The translations under genes and the position numbers were made by a program. This document shows, in pieces, positions 33,452-45,600 of a stretch of DNA of 64,000 bases (its first letter is position 1; each line of letters starts with the position of its first letter). Under the pieces are notes generated by a model that was not told the origin of the DNA, did no database searches, and was given only the letters and a program-made list of their open reading frames with translations. Source of the DNA: Campanula takesimana (lineage: Eukaryota > Streptophyta > Magnoliopsida > Asterales > Campanulaceae); contig JAOWBW010000764.1 in assembly GCA_026119855.1 (NCBI GenBank), forward strand, positions 558,001 to 622,000, written 5' to 3'.

Positions 33452-34048
33452 TCAATGAGAGGGTTCGTTGGATTGTTCTCTTTGCATGACCTATTATGTT
33501 CATCTCCATACTTTTGGGTACGGATAACTAAACCGTCAGTAGCAGAAGAAAAGTGGCTGAAATGTGGATGAGTTAAGGTAAATGGAAATGTCATATACCT
33601 TGGGATGGAGATCAATATTAGGAATATGAATAAGTTTTATTTTTATTATAATTATTGTATTAAATTTTTGGATTTAGTATTAGATAGTCAGTACTTTGAT
33701 GTTTAAAAGTAGATTTAGCCTTTATTTTGTTATTTTAGACTTCTATTAGGTTACTACATAGATTAGACTTATTTTTAGACGTGTTTGACTTGTTTTCCAA
33801 GTCTTAGAAGTCATTTAAAATTAGGGTTTCATGTAATTCCGAAAATTAGTTTATTGATGAATAAAAGTTGATTGAGCGTTTCTCTTTTTAATTCGAAAGT
33901 TTGAGTTTTTCTCCTTTCGTCCAACTCTTCGTATTTGATTAAATTCTACGAGTGTTGAAGATCGATCACTAGTATTGATTAAATTCTACTAGGGTTGATT
34001 CCTATCAAATCTTCCTCTCGAGTTCGTCCTTTCTGTCTTTTGCACAGT
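33452..34048 (+). repeat. Unassigned DNA and LTR-like 5' piece of the Ty3 remnant
   Basis: The first ~190 bases are unassigned. From about 33640 the sequence is AT-rich and ends with a paired gattaaattctac...gttga repeat (33936-33960 and 33975-34000). A similar pair occurs after pol at 37080-37145, so this is probably a diverged LTR or leader of the Ty3 element. Confidence 0.4.
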
Positions 34049-36780
34049 TTGAGGAAGAGGTGGAATTGACGGATAGAGTGTTTGTGTTGGTCAGGAAGGC
34101 GGTTCCTGATCCGGTTCAGATTCCAGAGGCAGTACTACCTTTGTTGCAGGAGTTTGCTAGTGTGCTTCCGGATGAGTTGCCTGCTAAATTACCACCACTC
34201 CGGGATATTCAACATCATATTGATTTGGTTTCTGGGGCTAGTCTGCCTAATATACCTCATTATCGTATGAGTCCTAAGGAACATGAGGAGTTGCGTAGAC
34301 AGGTTGAGGAGTTATTGGCAAAGAGACATATTCGGGAGAGTTTGAGTCCCTTGTGCTGTACCGGCTATACTGATTTCTAAACAGGATGGCGTATGTGTGT
34401 TGACAGCAGAGCTATCAACAAAATTACAGTTCGGTACAGGTTTCCAATTCCTCGTTTAGATGACTTGCTTGATCAGATTAGTGGTGCTATAGTCTTTACA
34501 AAGTTGGATTTGAATAGTGGGTTCTATCAGATTCGTGTTTGACCAGGAGATGAATGGAAGACAGCCTTCAAAACTCATGAGGGCTTGTACGAGTGTTTGG
34601 TTATGCCTTTTGGGTTGTCTAATGCCCCTAGTACGTTCATGTGGATGCGACCTTTTATTGGGATTTTTGTGGTGGTATATTTTGATGACATCCTTATTTA
34701 CAGTCGCAGTCAGGATGAGCACTTGTAGCATGTGCGTGAGGTACTGTCCGTGCTTCGTACAGACAAGTTTTATGCAGCTACTAAAAAGTGTATTTTTATG
34801 GTGTCTCGGGTGTTATTTTTGGGGTACGTGATTTCGGGTGAAGGGTTACAGGTGGATACTGCCAAGGTGGCAGCGGTACAGAATTGGCCTCGCCCTACTA
34901 CGATCACTGAGGTATGGAGTTTTCATGGTTTGGCATAGTTTTATAGACGTTTCATTCCTCATTTCAGTAGTATTATGGCTTCTATTACTGATTGTATGAA
35001 AGGGGTTCGTTTCTCTTGGACTGAAGAAGCCGACACTGCGTTTCAACAGATTAAGGAGCGGTTGACAACTGCCCCTATTTTAGTGTTACCGGATTTTTCA
35101 CAGTCGTTTGAGTTACACACGGATGCTTCGAAAGTGGGTATTAGGGTTGTTTTGAGTCAGAACGGGCATCCGGTTGCGTATTTCAGTGAGAAACTATCGG
35201 GAGCCAAGACACGTTATAGTACTTATGATGTGGAGTTTTATGCTGTCGTACAGGCTATAAAGAATTGGAGGCATTATTTTTTCCATCAAGAGTTTATCTT
35301 GTTCACTGACCATGACTCTTGCGACATCTTCATGGTCAGGATAAGATTTCGGCTCGTCATGCTCGTTGGATTGCTTTTCTGCAGCAATTCACTTTTGTGG
35401 TCAACCATAAAGCTGGGGTTACTAACAAGGTGGCTGATGCTTTGAGTAGGCGTAGGGGTTTATTGACTACTATGCGAGTGGAGGTACCTGAGTTTGATTC
35501 GTTCCGTGAGTTGCTTGCTGCTGATCCCTATTTTTCGGTCGTGTTGGCGGATGTTTGGGCTGGGCGTAAACTTGATTTCTTGCTTCATGATGGGTTCTTG
35601 TTTCGGGGTAATCAGTTATGTGTTCCTGCTTGTAGCCTCTGTTTGATGATTATACATGAGCTTCATAGTGAGGGACATATTAGTCGTGATTGTACTTTGC
35701 AGTTAGTTCAGGCTTCTTATTTTTGGCCGAGTATGCGTAAGAAAGTCGATAAGTATGTGCAACGGTGTCGGGTGTCTCACATGGCAAAAGGGCTGCTACT
35801 AATGCGGGGTTGTATATGCCTTTGCCTGTTCCGAGTCAGCCTTGGGAGGAGATTAGTATGGATTTTATCTTGGGGTTGCCACGTACACAGCGGGGGTTTG
35901 ATTCCATCTTTGTGGTTGTCGACAGGTTTTCAAAACTGGTTCACTTCATTCCGTGTAAGAAGACAACTGATGCGGTTAATGTGGCTCAGTTATTTTTCAA
36001 GGAGGTCTACCGTCTGCTATTGTGTCTGATTGTGTTACCCGGTTCTTGAGTCATTTTTGGCTCAACTTGTGGAAAATGGCTAACACTCAGCTTAATTTCA
36101 ACAGTGCATACCATCCTCAGACTGATGGTCAGACCGAGGTGGTGAACAGGTCGTTGGGTAATTTGCTGCGATGTTTGGTTGGGGATCATGTTAAATCTTG
36201 GGATCAGAAGCTGTGTCAGGCTGAATTTGCACACAATCATGCCATCAATCGCAGCACCGGTTTCAGTTTGTTTCAGGTAGCCTAAGGGTCCGTTGGATCT
36301 ACTTACACTGCCTAGCAAGCAGAAGGTGCATGGTAAAGCAGTCGATCTGGTTTCTGGGTTGCAAGAAGTTCATACCAAGGTTCATGATAATTTGGAGGCT
36401 GCGAATGCTAGGTACAAACAGGCAGCTGATCAGAAACGACGTCCTGTGGAGTTCTAGGTTGGTGATTTTATGTGGGATATTTTAACGAAGGATCGTTTTC
36501 CAGTTGGTGTGTATAATAAACTGTCAGCTAAGAAGATTGGTCATGTTGAGGTCATTGCGAAGATTAATCCGAATGCATACAAATTGAAGCTGCCAAGTCA
36601 TGTTCGTACTTCGGATGTCTTTAATGTGAAGCATTTGGTTCCGTATGCTGGGGATTCGTCTGATGATGAAGCGGTTGTTAATTTGAGGACAAATTTTTTC
36701 AGGCGTGGGGAGAATGATGCAGTCGAAGAGTTGGCGTTCGAGTTTTTAGATGCGTTCGACCGTAACGGGCGTAACTTTTG
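34049..36780 (+). pseudogene. Ty3/gypsy pol remnant (RT, RNase H, integrase)
   Basis: The domain order RT, RNase H, integrase is that of Ty3/gypsy. Readable blocks include HHIDLVSGASLPN near 34215, the RT core with YFDDILIYSRS near 34680, FELHTDASKVG of RNase H near 35107, a degraded HHCC zinc region near 35655-35790, the integrase start WEEISMDFILGLP near 35845, and YHPQTDGQTEVVNR near 36110. After integrase there is a GPF/Y-like module (KLSAKKIGHVEV). Many stops and frameshifts split it into at least eight pieces. The integrase core lacks a segment around 36030-36050. Gag and protease are absent. The pattern resembles Reina-type chromoviruses, but no chromodomain is visible, so the clade is tentative. 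Confidence 0.85.
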
Positions 36781-37180
36781 ATTCCGGAGAAGTTACGGGA
36801 CGCAAAGCATATCAAAATGAGCGTCTTTTCGAGAGGAACAAAAGTCACAGGGATTTGACCCTTAAGAGGCCCATAAAAAGGCCAAAAAACGCTTCTAAGG
36901 CCCTCATACGAGCTTCTGAAGTTTTTATCAGTTTTTTTTGGACATTTTCGTAATATCTCTGTTTTAGGGTTTCTTTTCAGTAGGGTTTTTTCCTAGACTT
37001 TATATACATTATTCTAGGGTTTTGAGAGGCAGTTTTGATGCCATTTTAATTAAACGATTTTCTTGTTTCAACTTGTAGTCTTGATTAAATTCGACTGCCG
37101 TTGAAGGATTGTTTACGCGTATTGATTCAGTTCTACCGTAATCAGTCATTTATCTAAGCTTCCGATACGTCACCTTGCTA
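36781..37180 (+). repeat. 3' LTR-like sequence of the Ty3 remnant
   Basis: Non-coding sequence after pol, with TATA-like tttatatac near 37000 and the gattaaattc pair that also occurs before pol. Boundaries are not defined. Confidence 0.4.
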
Positions 37181-37423
37181 TTTATATATCCATTCAATTA
37201 TTGGGGCAACTTTATAGCATTTGACTATTTGAGTAAGAGAGTGTAAGAACACAACAAACAAGGATAGGGAGAGGAGAAGGATGACAAAAGTTTCCAAACA
37301 TAGCAGGTGAATCAATAGAAAAGGAATCACATGGGGATTGCCTTATTTTGTTCAGTTATGCCCTACCACTTTCAGGTAGCAAAAACAAACAAGTGCAAGT
37401 TGAAAAGTAAGATGTGTATTATA

Positions 37424-37595
37424 CTCCTCCGTCCCAAAATACAAGTCTCATTTGAATTTTCAAACATATTAATGTTGCATTATAAATTTTAGAAATTTAG
37501 TGATTTTGAAGCCTTAATTTAAGAAATGGGACAAACTATCTAGCTAGGACAAACAAAAAGAGAAAATGGAACTTTTATTTTGAGACAGAGAGAGC
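37424..37595. mobile_element. Stowaway-type MITE (diverged)
   Basis: ctcctccgtcccaaaataca starts after a TA at 37422-37423. The other end, ttattttgagacagagagag, is its diverged inverted repeat. The right TA is a few bases out of register, so the end is approximate. Confidence 0.65.
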
Positions 37596-37600
37596 ATAAT

Positions 37601-37905
37601 TCACCCTCCATCAAAACATGGTAGTCTTTATTTGTCAAGTCAAATTTTATGGATAATGCTTTATACTTGGTTGTAGTATATTGAAATAATACACTAAAAT
37701 TAGTGTTTTAAGAGTTGAGACTCTTTTTATGTAACACACTAAAAAAAAAGTAGACCTATATGGCATTATGATTATATCTTTTAACTATAAGCTAGAACAT
37801 CATTATTGGTAAAGGTAAAATTAGTAACTTCACAGATAAATGGACATTCATTAGAGACAAGAGTTTTTATAGAAGAAATATTCATTTAGAGACGGAGAGA
37901 GTATT
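37601..37905. mobile_element. Possible second MITE, adjacent
   Basis: caccctccatcaaaacatgg at the left and tttagagacggagagagta at the right resemble degenerate Stowaway ends. Pairing between them is weak, so this is tentative. Confidence 0.3.
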
Positions 37906-38764
37906 ATGTTTCTTGTACTTTTCATCCTATTTAGTCTAGGGTCACCATTGATTTTCGCTTCAATGCAATGATTTTGATGACAAAATAAGGTGTTCTAAAA
38001 TAATGGTTATGCTTGAGACCTTAAGATTTGGTTAATATAGAAGGCATGTCAAGGAGTTGTTTTGGATATTATTTGGTGCTTAACAACTTTGTCCACTTTG
38101 TTGCCCCTACCAAAATACTTTGTATTGAGACTTCCATCTTGCTTATAATTCAATACTTTAGTATATCCATAAGCATATGACTCTCTTTCTCTTTCTGATA
38201 CGGGGCAAATGCAACGGAAAAGAAGAATAAAGAAAATTGATAGAAAAGGATAGGATGCTCACCACTTCAAGGAATCCACTTTGAAGATACAGGGCATAAA
38301 CAACTCACCACTCAACGGAATCCACCAAAGAGATACATGGTTGTATAATGTTCACGACTCAATGGAATCCACCAAATAGATAAGAACATAAAAGAAGGCA
38401 CTAAGCACAATCTTATATTTTATAAAACTCAAAATCAACTCTCTTTACAATACAATTTGTAGGGTATTTATACTTAACTTGGAACATCCTTCCAAGCTTA
38501 AGAATCATCTAAATACATAAGAGATAAACCTTACAATTAATGACTTATAGATAAGATAGATTATTTATTCCAAGATTCATGAAACTTTAGAAGTAAGTCA
38601 AAATTCGGATGTATATGCCTCTAGGACTGTCTTTTGGTAAAACTGTCATAACTTTCTCTAGAAAAATCCAAATGCCAATCTGAAAGCTGCTCTAAAAACT
38701 ACACCCAGAGTCCTTTCCAATGGTATCTTGCTTGTAATTTTTGGCTGAACGAACTAGAAGATAC
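37906..38764. other. Intergenic DNA with a short triple repeat
   Basis: No gene seen. At 38258-38390 a unit of about 60 bases containing ctcaccactcaacggaatccacc occurs three times in diverged form. The rest is AT-rich. Confidence 0.5.
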
Positions 38765-38850
38765 TGTTAGGACCTAACTTTGATCAAAGTCATAGTTATA
38801 TGGTTTTGATAAAGGAATATATAAGGAACAGGGTTTATATCAAAAGATGA

Positions 38851-38888
38851 AAACTGTCAGTCATAACTGTCAGTCATGACTGACAGTT
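38851..38888 (+). promoter_or_regulatory. 24-base perfect palindrome with CTGTCAGTCAT repeats
   Basis: Positions 38865-38888 are a perfect palindrome with half-site AACTGTCAGTCA. A further actgtcagtcat lies just upstream (38852-38863). The TGACAG core matches the core of TALE (KNOX/BELL) homeodomain sites, TGACAG(G/C)T. Confidence 0.6.
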
Positions 38889-39440
38889 AAGATGATAACT
38901 GACCAAATCAACACTAATATTCATCTTGTTACTCAACAGTTATGTAACTCAAAATGGCTGAGAACAATAAGTTAATTACATGTTTACATTATTCAAATCA
39001 AATACATGTCTTAACTAATGATCTAAGCCATAGTATAAACTGACAGCTAAGGCTTCAGTTTATCTAACAGCTGTGAGTCTGACAGCTATGATTCTCATTC
39101 TTACATTGATTGTACTACTACAAAAACATGAATCATATATCTGTTCTAAGCCATCAAGATCTTTAAACAGATCCTCCACCCATATTGAAGATCATCTCGA
39201 TAGCTAAGCCTTGTTGTGATCTGACAGCTATGGCTTCTTCATCAGACAGCCATTGTTCTGTCTCATCCTTTGCTATCACAATCTCAACCAAGATGGATCC
39301 CGTATCTTCACAGCTATCAAGACCACCATTGAAGACCTTCTGGAAGCCATTCCCTCAATCCAGCTCAATGAAGACCTGCAAGTGGACAAGTGGGGCAAAG
39401 ACCAGTCAAAGACACATTAATGGTGCTGCAACAGTCATAT

Positions 39441-39469
39441 TCCAACGGCTACATTAATGTGTATAAATA
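39441..39469 (+). promoter_or_regulatory. Element B MSA motif and TATA box
   Basis: TCCAACGGCTA (39441-39451) is an exact MSA match, 10 bases before tataaata (39462-39469). Transcription would start near 39490-39500. Confidence 0.65.
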
Positions 39470-39662
39470 GAAGACTTCATCCTCTGCACAAACCACCCCC
39501 CTTTTTGACAATCCAAAAACACCCTTTCCCTTTCCCCTTACACTCCTCCTAATTCAAACCTTACACATCAATCCCTACCCGTCAAACATCATACCAAATC
39601 CAAACCTTCAGCCCCTGTTTCTACTACAACAACCTCAGTGTGATAACTCACAATTAGCAAAT

Positions 39663-39855
39663 CTTGAGACTGTACTTCAAGTTAAAAAAGCATTTAAGAC
39701 TGTAATTTAAGTGTATGATTGTAAACACCTAAGACTGTACTTTAGGTGTATAAATATTTTGTAAACACTCGAGACTGTACTTTGAGTGTATTTATGTTGT
39801 AAATCTTGAGACTGTACTTCAAGTTGTAAAAGCACTTAAGACTGTACTTTAAGTG
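39663..39855 (+). other. Six-hairpin array with constant loop and covarying stems
   Basis: Hairpins lie at 39663-39681, 39691-39713, 39725-39749, 39765-39789, 39805-39823 and 39833-39855. All share the core gactgtact (gactgtaat in the second), but the arms differ: CTTGA/TCAAG, CATTTAA/TTTAAGTG, ACACCTAA/TTAGGTGT, ACACTCGA/TTGAGTGT, CTTGA/TCAAG, CACTTAA/TTAAGTG. Each arm change is matched on the other side. The array lies about 170 bases after the predicted start site, in R/U5 RNA. A seventh, degenerate copy may lie at 39862-39875. Confidence 0.8.
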
Positions 39856-40103
39856 TATCCCTAGTTGACTGTACTAATTAGGAAGAGGAAGTTCAAGGAA
39901 CTTACCTATCAATTTGTGTAATTCTTGTTGATTAAGAGTATAATAAATTGATCTCACTTGTCAAAGTTTGACAGTGGGGGTGGATGTAGGAGGAGTGAAC
40001 TCTGAACCACTTTAAATCTTGTTGTGTTATTTCCTTTTCTGCAATCACACACACACTCTTGCATTATTTCATTGTGTTAATTGTCCTATCATTATTTCAA
40101 ACC

Positions 40104-40128
40104 ATATATATATATATATATATATATT
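40104..40128. repeat. AT dinucleotide microsatellite
   Basis: About 12 consecutive AT/TA units near the end of the element B LTR. Confidence 0.95.
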
Positions 40129-40213
40129 CCGCTGCACAACTCTTCAAATATCTGACAGCTAAGCCAAACCATAGCTGTCTGATCATTTGCAATTCAAACA
40201 AGGGCCTTTCAAT

Positions 40214-40225
40214 TGGCATCAGAGC
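40214..40225 (+). other. Primer binding site of element B
   Basis: tggcatcagagc, one base different from the usual tggtatcagagc. Confidence 0.8.
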
Positions 40226-40279
40226 TTGTCTTCACATTCAAAGTCTAACAACTTGTGAAAGATCCTCTTCAAACCCACC

Positions 40280-42573
40280 ATGCCTCAACCAAGAAGAAAT
40301 AATGAGAAAGACATCCCACACATTGATGACTGTGGATCTTTTGAGATCTATGCATCAAAAATCAAACATATCTTGATGCAAACAGTATATGGAACTGGTA
40401 TGTTCTAAATAATGAAATAACCTACCCAAATCAAATAGATACTAATGGAGGAGGTAGTAAGATGAAGTCCCCAGAAACATGGTCTGAAGCTGAAAAGAAA
40501 TTGGTCAGTGCAAATTTAAAAGTTAAAAACATTCTTCAAAAGAGTGTAAATGACTCTCTAGCACAAGAAATTGCTAAGGAACCAAATGCCAGATCAGCAT
40601 GGGCTCTCATTCAAACCAAGTTCACTAAACATACCAGTGTCAGGACTCAAAACTTGTATAACTTGCTTAGACAATTAGACAACTTCAAGTTCTATCCTGG
40701 AGAAAAAGTTAGTGCTGCTCAACCAAGATTTGAAAATCTTGTCAGATCCATTGCTGATCATGGAAAAACTTTTGAACAGCAAGATCTATGCCTCAAGATA
40801 TATTCCAATCTCCCTCAAGAATATGAAAAGGTAGCATTACCTATCAGGGAAGGATCTGAATGGAGCACAATGACTGTTGAGCAATATTTTGGAAAGCTTG
40901 AGGCCTATGAACTGGAAGGAATGATTAAAATTCAACCAGTTCCAACCATTTCACAAACCTTAGCATTAACTGCTCAAGAAACTGCTCACAAGCCTATCAC
41001 TCACCAAGACATTGAGACCATTGTCATTAATGCTCTCCAAAAGATAAACATCTCATCCAAACTTGTGAGTAAACCTGTCCTTCAAGAAGACCTTCCAAGT
41101 CTCATATCCATGGCTGTCAGAAATGCCATGAAGTTTTAAAAGAAATCCTTTGACAGAAAATACAATCCTTCCACATCTAATCCTCAACAAGATAATCACA
41201 AGAAGATAGTTGATTGCTTCAACTGTGGAAAGCAAGGCCATTACTCTTCAGAATGCCCTGAACCAAGGAAACCTAGGGACAACCAGACAGCCAAGAGAAT
41301 GACCTACTCAAAAGAAATCATTCATAGCTCCAGGTGCAACTGCTTCAACTGCTCCAAGAACAAAAATGACAAAAACAAAGAACAAGTGATGATTGCTGAC
41401 TCATCAAAATTCAGTGATGAAAAATTTGAGTCCAGTGATGACTCTGACAATGAAGGAGAGGAAGCCATGCTATGCTTTATGGCTGAAGATGAGGAAGAGT
41501 CAGACAATGAGGAAGAAATGGAAGCTCTTGCTGCTGCTGAAGAACTAAAAGAGGTACATGATTTTAACTCTTTAAACATTGATGGTTTTAAACAATTAGT
41601 TTGTACTCTGTTAATTCAAACCAAAAGACAAAAAACTAGCTTTGCCTCATTGGTCAATGAGAACCTCTCCCAATCCTCAACCATAAATAACCTCACTAAA
41701 ACCAACTCTGAGCTTGAGAAAGCCTGCCAAGGGCTTAAAGAACAATGCCAAATGCTTGAAAAACTAAACATGGATCTGACAGCTGAGACATCCAGTACTC
41801 AAGAAAACTGTCTAAGACTCATAAATCTTGAAAAAGAAAATGATGCTCTTAAAAGGAAAATAGATTCATGGAACAAATCAAGCAAGGCATTATCCCTGTT
41901 CACCTACCAGCAAAGACATCCTAGTGATAAAACAGGGATTGGTGCCAACAACCCTACACTAAAGATGTACACACCTCCCACTGGTGAAAGGGCCATTGAA
42001 AAAATGGTTCTAGAAAGCCTAAGCTCTGGCAGCTATCAAGCTCAAACCTATCCTGTTCAAGCCAAAGGAAAATCAAAAGAAGTCTCAACTGGTCCAAACC
42101 ATCCAAAGGAAGGACCAAGTAAAATTCAAGGAAGTAAGTATATTTGGGTTCAAAAAGGAGCCAATATACAAAAAGAAATTATGATGCAAAAAGGGGCTAG
42201 TCAGTCAAGATCTGTCAGACAGCCAAGGTCTGACAGACTGCCAAGACCTGACAGACAGCCAAGGTCTTCCAACCAACAAAGAACCACAAGGCAACAAATA
42301 TTCTACAATAAGCATAGATACTCCAAACAACAAAGACCTCAATGGCAATGCTCAAATGGAAAGGGCCATGCTTATCAAAATGAATCTCCTAGATCATCCT
42401 ATCCAAATGCCTTCCAGTTTCATCCCCAATACAATAACCCCAACCATTACTTTAATCCATCCCAAACCAATGTTCTTACCCCCTACATGATGCAAATCAT
42501 GTCATACTACAATACCCTAAACCAGTTCTTTAAAAGACCAATGAACAGAGCTAGGGTACCAAAGAAAAACTAA
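40280..42573 (+). pseudogene. Element B gag, one frameshift and one stop
   Basis: Gag makes the particle shell and binds the genomic RNA. The start is the ATG at 40280 (MPQPRRNNEKDI), in good context soon after the primer site. A one-base frameshift near 40390 moves reading into the frame of the 40462-41139 stretch, where WSEAEKKLVSANLKVKNIL and NLYNLLRQLDNFKF are typical copia gag (UBN2) blocks. A TAA at 41137 interrupts the frame, which then continues with a CCHC zinc knuckle (CFNCGKQGHYSSEC, about 41218-41260), an acidic stretch (41460-41530) and a basic, Gln-rich tail. Total length near 765 codons fits SIRE-type gag. The two lesions suggest recent inactivation. Confidence 0.85.
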
Positions 42574-42610
42574 TCCTTTGGACCCAAAAAGGAATAAAAA
42601 GGGTACCATA

Positions 42611-42632
42611 AATTTTACTTTTTGTTTTGCAG
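42611..42632 (+). other. Splice-acceptor-like site before pol
   Basis: A pyrimidine tract followed by ttttgcag|gta lies between the gag stop (42571-42573) and the first pol codons, which are in a different frame from gag. It could be a real acceptor or chance T-richness; no donor was identified. Confidence 0.3.
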
Positions 42633-45600
42633 GTACCTAGGAAAGGACTCTGGTATTTAGATAGTGGTTGTAGTAGGCATATGACCTTCAATAAATACTG
42701 GTTGCAACAATATATCCCTAAAAATGGTCCAAATGTAACCTTTGGTGACAATTCCCAAGCTAAGGTCAAAGGATCAGGAAACCTTGTTACTAAAGACATC
42801 ATTTTCACAAATGTGTCTTATGTAGAAGGTCTCAAACACAATTTGATTAGTATTAGTCAAATCTGTGATAAGGGATATCATGTTGTTTGCACCAAGGATC
42901 TATGCACTGTAAAAGACAAAAGCAATAAAGTCATTCTGACTGGTTCAAGAAAAGGAAATCTCTACTGCCTAAACTTAGAGATTGTTGAATCCTCATCTGC
43001 TCACTGCCTTCTGTCTTTTAGTCAATCTGATATGTCATGGTTATGGCACAAAAGATTGGCTCATCTAAACCTCAAAACCATATCCAAGCTTGCAAACTCC
43101 AACCTAGTTAAAGGCCTTCCAAAGATTCCTTTCAAGAAGGACAAACTTTGCAAAGCATGCCAATGTGGGAAGCAAAAGAGATCTTCTTTCAAGCCCAAGA
43201 CCAGATTGGACACCTCAAGACCTATTGAACTTCTTCATATGGATCTATTTGGACCCATAAGAACTAGGTCTTTAGGAGGAAAAAGATACTCCCTAGTTGT
43301 GGTTGATGACTACACAAGATTCACTTGGATCATTCTTCTTGAATCCAAAAGTGACACTCTTAGCTGTCTGACAAAGCTGTTCAATAAAATTCAAAATCAA
43401 AAAGGATCTTCCATAACCAAAATCAGATCTGATCATGGAAAGGAATTTGAAAACACAGGAGTAGAAGAATATTGTGATAGCAAAGGAATTGAACACAATT
43501 TCTCAGTGCCAAGAACACCTCAACAAAATGGAGTTGCTGAAAGGAAAAACAGAACTATTTGTGAGGCAGCAAGAACAATGCTGTCAGAGCACAACCTTCC
43601 AAAATACTTCTGGGGTGAAGCTGTCACTACTGCTGTGTATGTTCAAAACAAGACTCTAATCAACAAATTCCATAAGAAGACTCCATATGAATTATGGAAT
43701 GACAAAGTTCCTACCATTTCCTACTTTAACAGTTTTGGAAGTAGATGCTTCATTCACAATAATGGAAAGAATAATTTGGACAAATTTGACTCCAAAAGTG
43801 ATGAAGGAATCTTTCTTGGGTACTCTAATACAAGCAAAGCCTATAGAGTATACAACAAAAGAAGACTTGTAGTGGAAGAATCAATTCATGTTGACTTTGA
43901 TGAAAACAATGATCAAAGTGGGACTGAATTGTGTGATTTTGATGAAGGATTAGGAAACTCAGACAATCTTCCTGAAGTTTCTCCTATCACTGACTCAACT
44001 GTACTTCATCATGAATTAGATTCATCAAACCTTCCTTACATGGTACCAAGAGATTCATCTGTCAGCTACACTGTGCCTGACAGTCATCCTGTGTCTGACA
44101 GCCATCACTCACATCATCAACCAGCCCTCTCAACCAAGCCTTTGTCCATCTTATCCCCAACCAATCAAGATGATAAAGAAGAAAATACCCAACTGCAAAG
44201 CCAACCCTTGACTGACAGTCATCCTGTGACTGACAGCCATCCTATACCTGACAGTCATCATCCATCTGACCACAGAACCTTCTCAAATATCAATGAGAAA
44301 CCCTCTTCCTCAAGTGTTATCACCCATAAAATAGCTCCAAACAATGATATCTTCATTAACCTTCCCATCAACAGATCTCCTATCCCCTCTGACATACCTC
44401 TCTATGATGTCCTACTGAGTGCCTTCATCTCTCAACTGGAGCCCAAAAAGATAAATGAAGCTTTACAAGATGCTGATTGGATTGAAGCTATGGAAGAAGA
44501 ACTGGAGCAATTTGAGAGAAATAAAGTATGGCAGCTAGTTCCTAAACCCAAGAATCAAACTGTCATTGGAACAAGATGGGTTTTCAGGAACAAAATGAAT
44601 GAAGATGGCACTGTTGTGAGAAACAAAGCAAGACTTGTTGCTCAAGGATACAGGCAAGAGGAAGGAATCGACTATGATGAAACATTTGCACCTGTTGCAA
44701 GACTGGAAGCAATAAGGCTGTTTCTTGCATTTGCTTCATACAAAAAGATGAAGGTGTTTCAAATGGATGTCAAAAGTGCCTTTCTCAATGGAGTTCTAAA
44801 TGAAAAAGTATTTGTGTCTCAACCCCCTGGCTTTGATCATCCAAAGTTTCCAGATCATGTTTATAAACTTGACAAAGCCTTGTATGGACTTAAATAGGCC
44901 CCTAGAGCCTGGTATGACACACTGTCAAAATACCTACTTGGTAAAGGATTCACAAAAGGCCATATTGACAATACTTTGTTCATCAAGAAATATGGAGAAG
45001 ATCTTCTACTTATTCAAGTTTATGTAGATGATATCATCTTTGGATCATCCAATGAATCTCTATGTTCTGAATTTGGAGAGATCATGAAGAACAAATTTGA
45101 AATGAGTATGATTGGTGAATTAACTTTCTTCCTAGGACTTCAAATTAAGCAAATGGAGGAAGGAATTTTTATCAACCAAGCCAAATACACTAGAGATATG
45201 ATCAAAAAATTTGATATGTAAACTGCATCTCCTGCAAGATCACCTCTATCAACAACAACAAAGCTCCATGCTGATCCTGATGGAAAAAGTGTAAACCAAA
45301 CACTCTATAGGAGCTACATTGGATCTCTTCTATATGTCACTGCATCCAGACCATACATTATGTTTAGTGTATGCCTCTGTGCAAGATTTCAGGCTGATCC
45401 AAAGGAATCCCATCTCTCAGCTGTCAAAAGGATCCTGAGGTATCTCAAAGGAACCCCTGACTATGGTCTATGGTATCCCTCAAGCTCACCTTTCTCTCTT
45501 ATAGGATTCACTGATTCTGATTATGCTGGTTGCAATCTTGACAGAAAGTCAACTAGTGGGGGATGTCAATTCATTGGGTCAAGAATTATTTCATGGTCAA

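Larger units (their letters stand above)
38765..40211 (+). repeat. Element B left LTR (1447 bases)
   Basis: It begins TGTTAGGACC and ends ggcctttca two bases before the primer site. The start was chosen from the TG preceded by unrelated DNA; without the right LTR it is not independently confirmed. U3 carries a long palindrome, many TGACAGCT motifs, an MSA match and a TATA box. The transcribed part carries six hairpins and an AT microsatellite. Confidence 0.78.
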
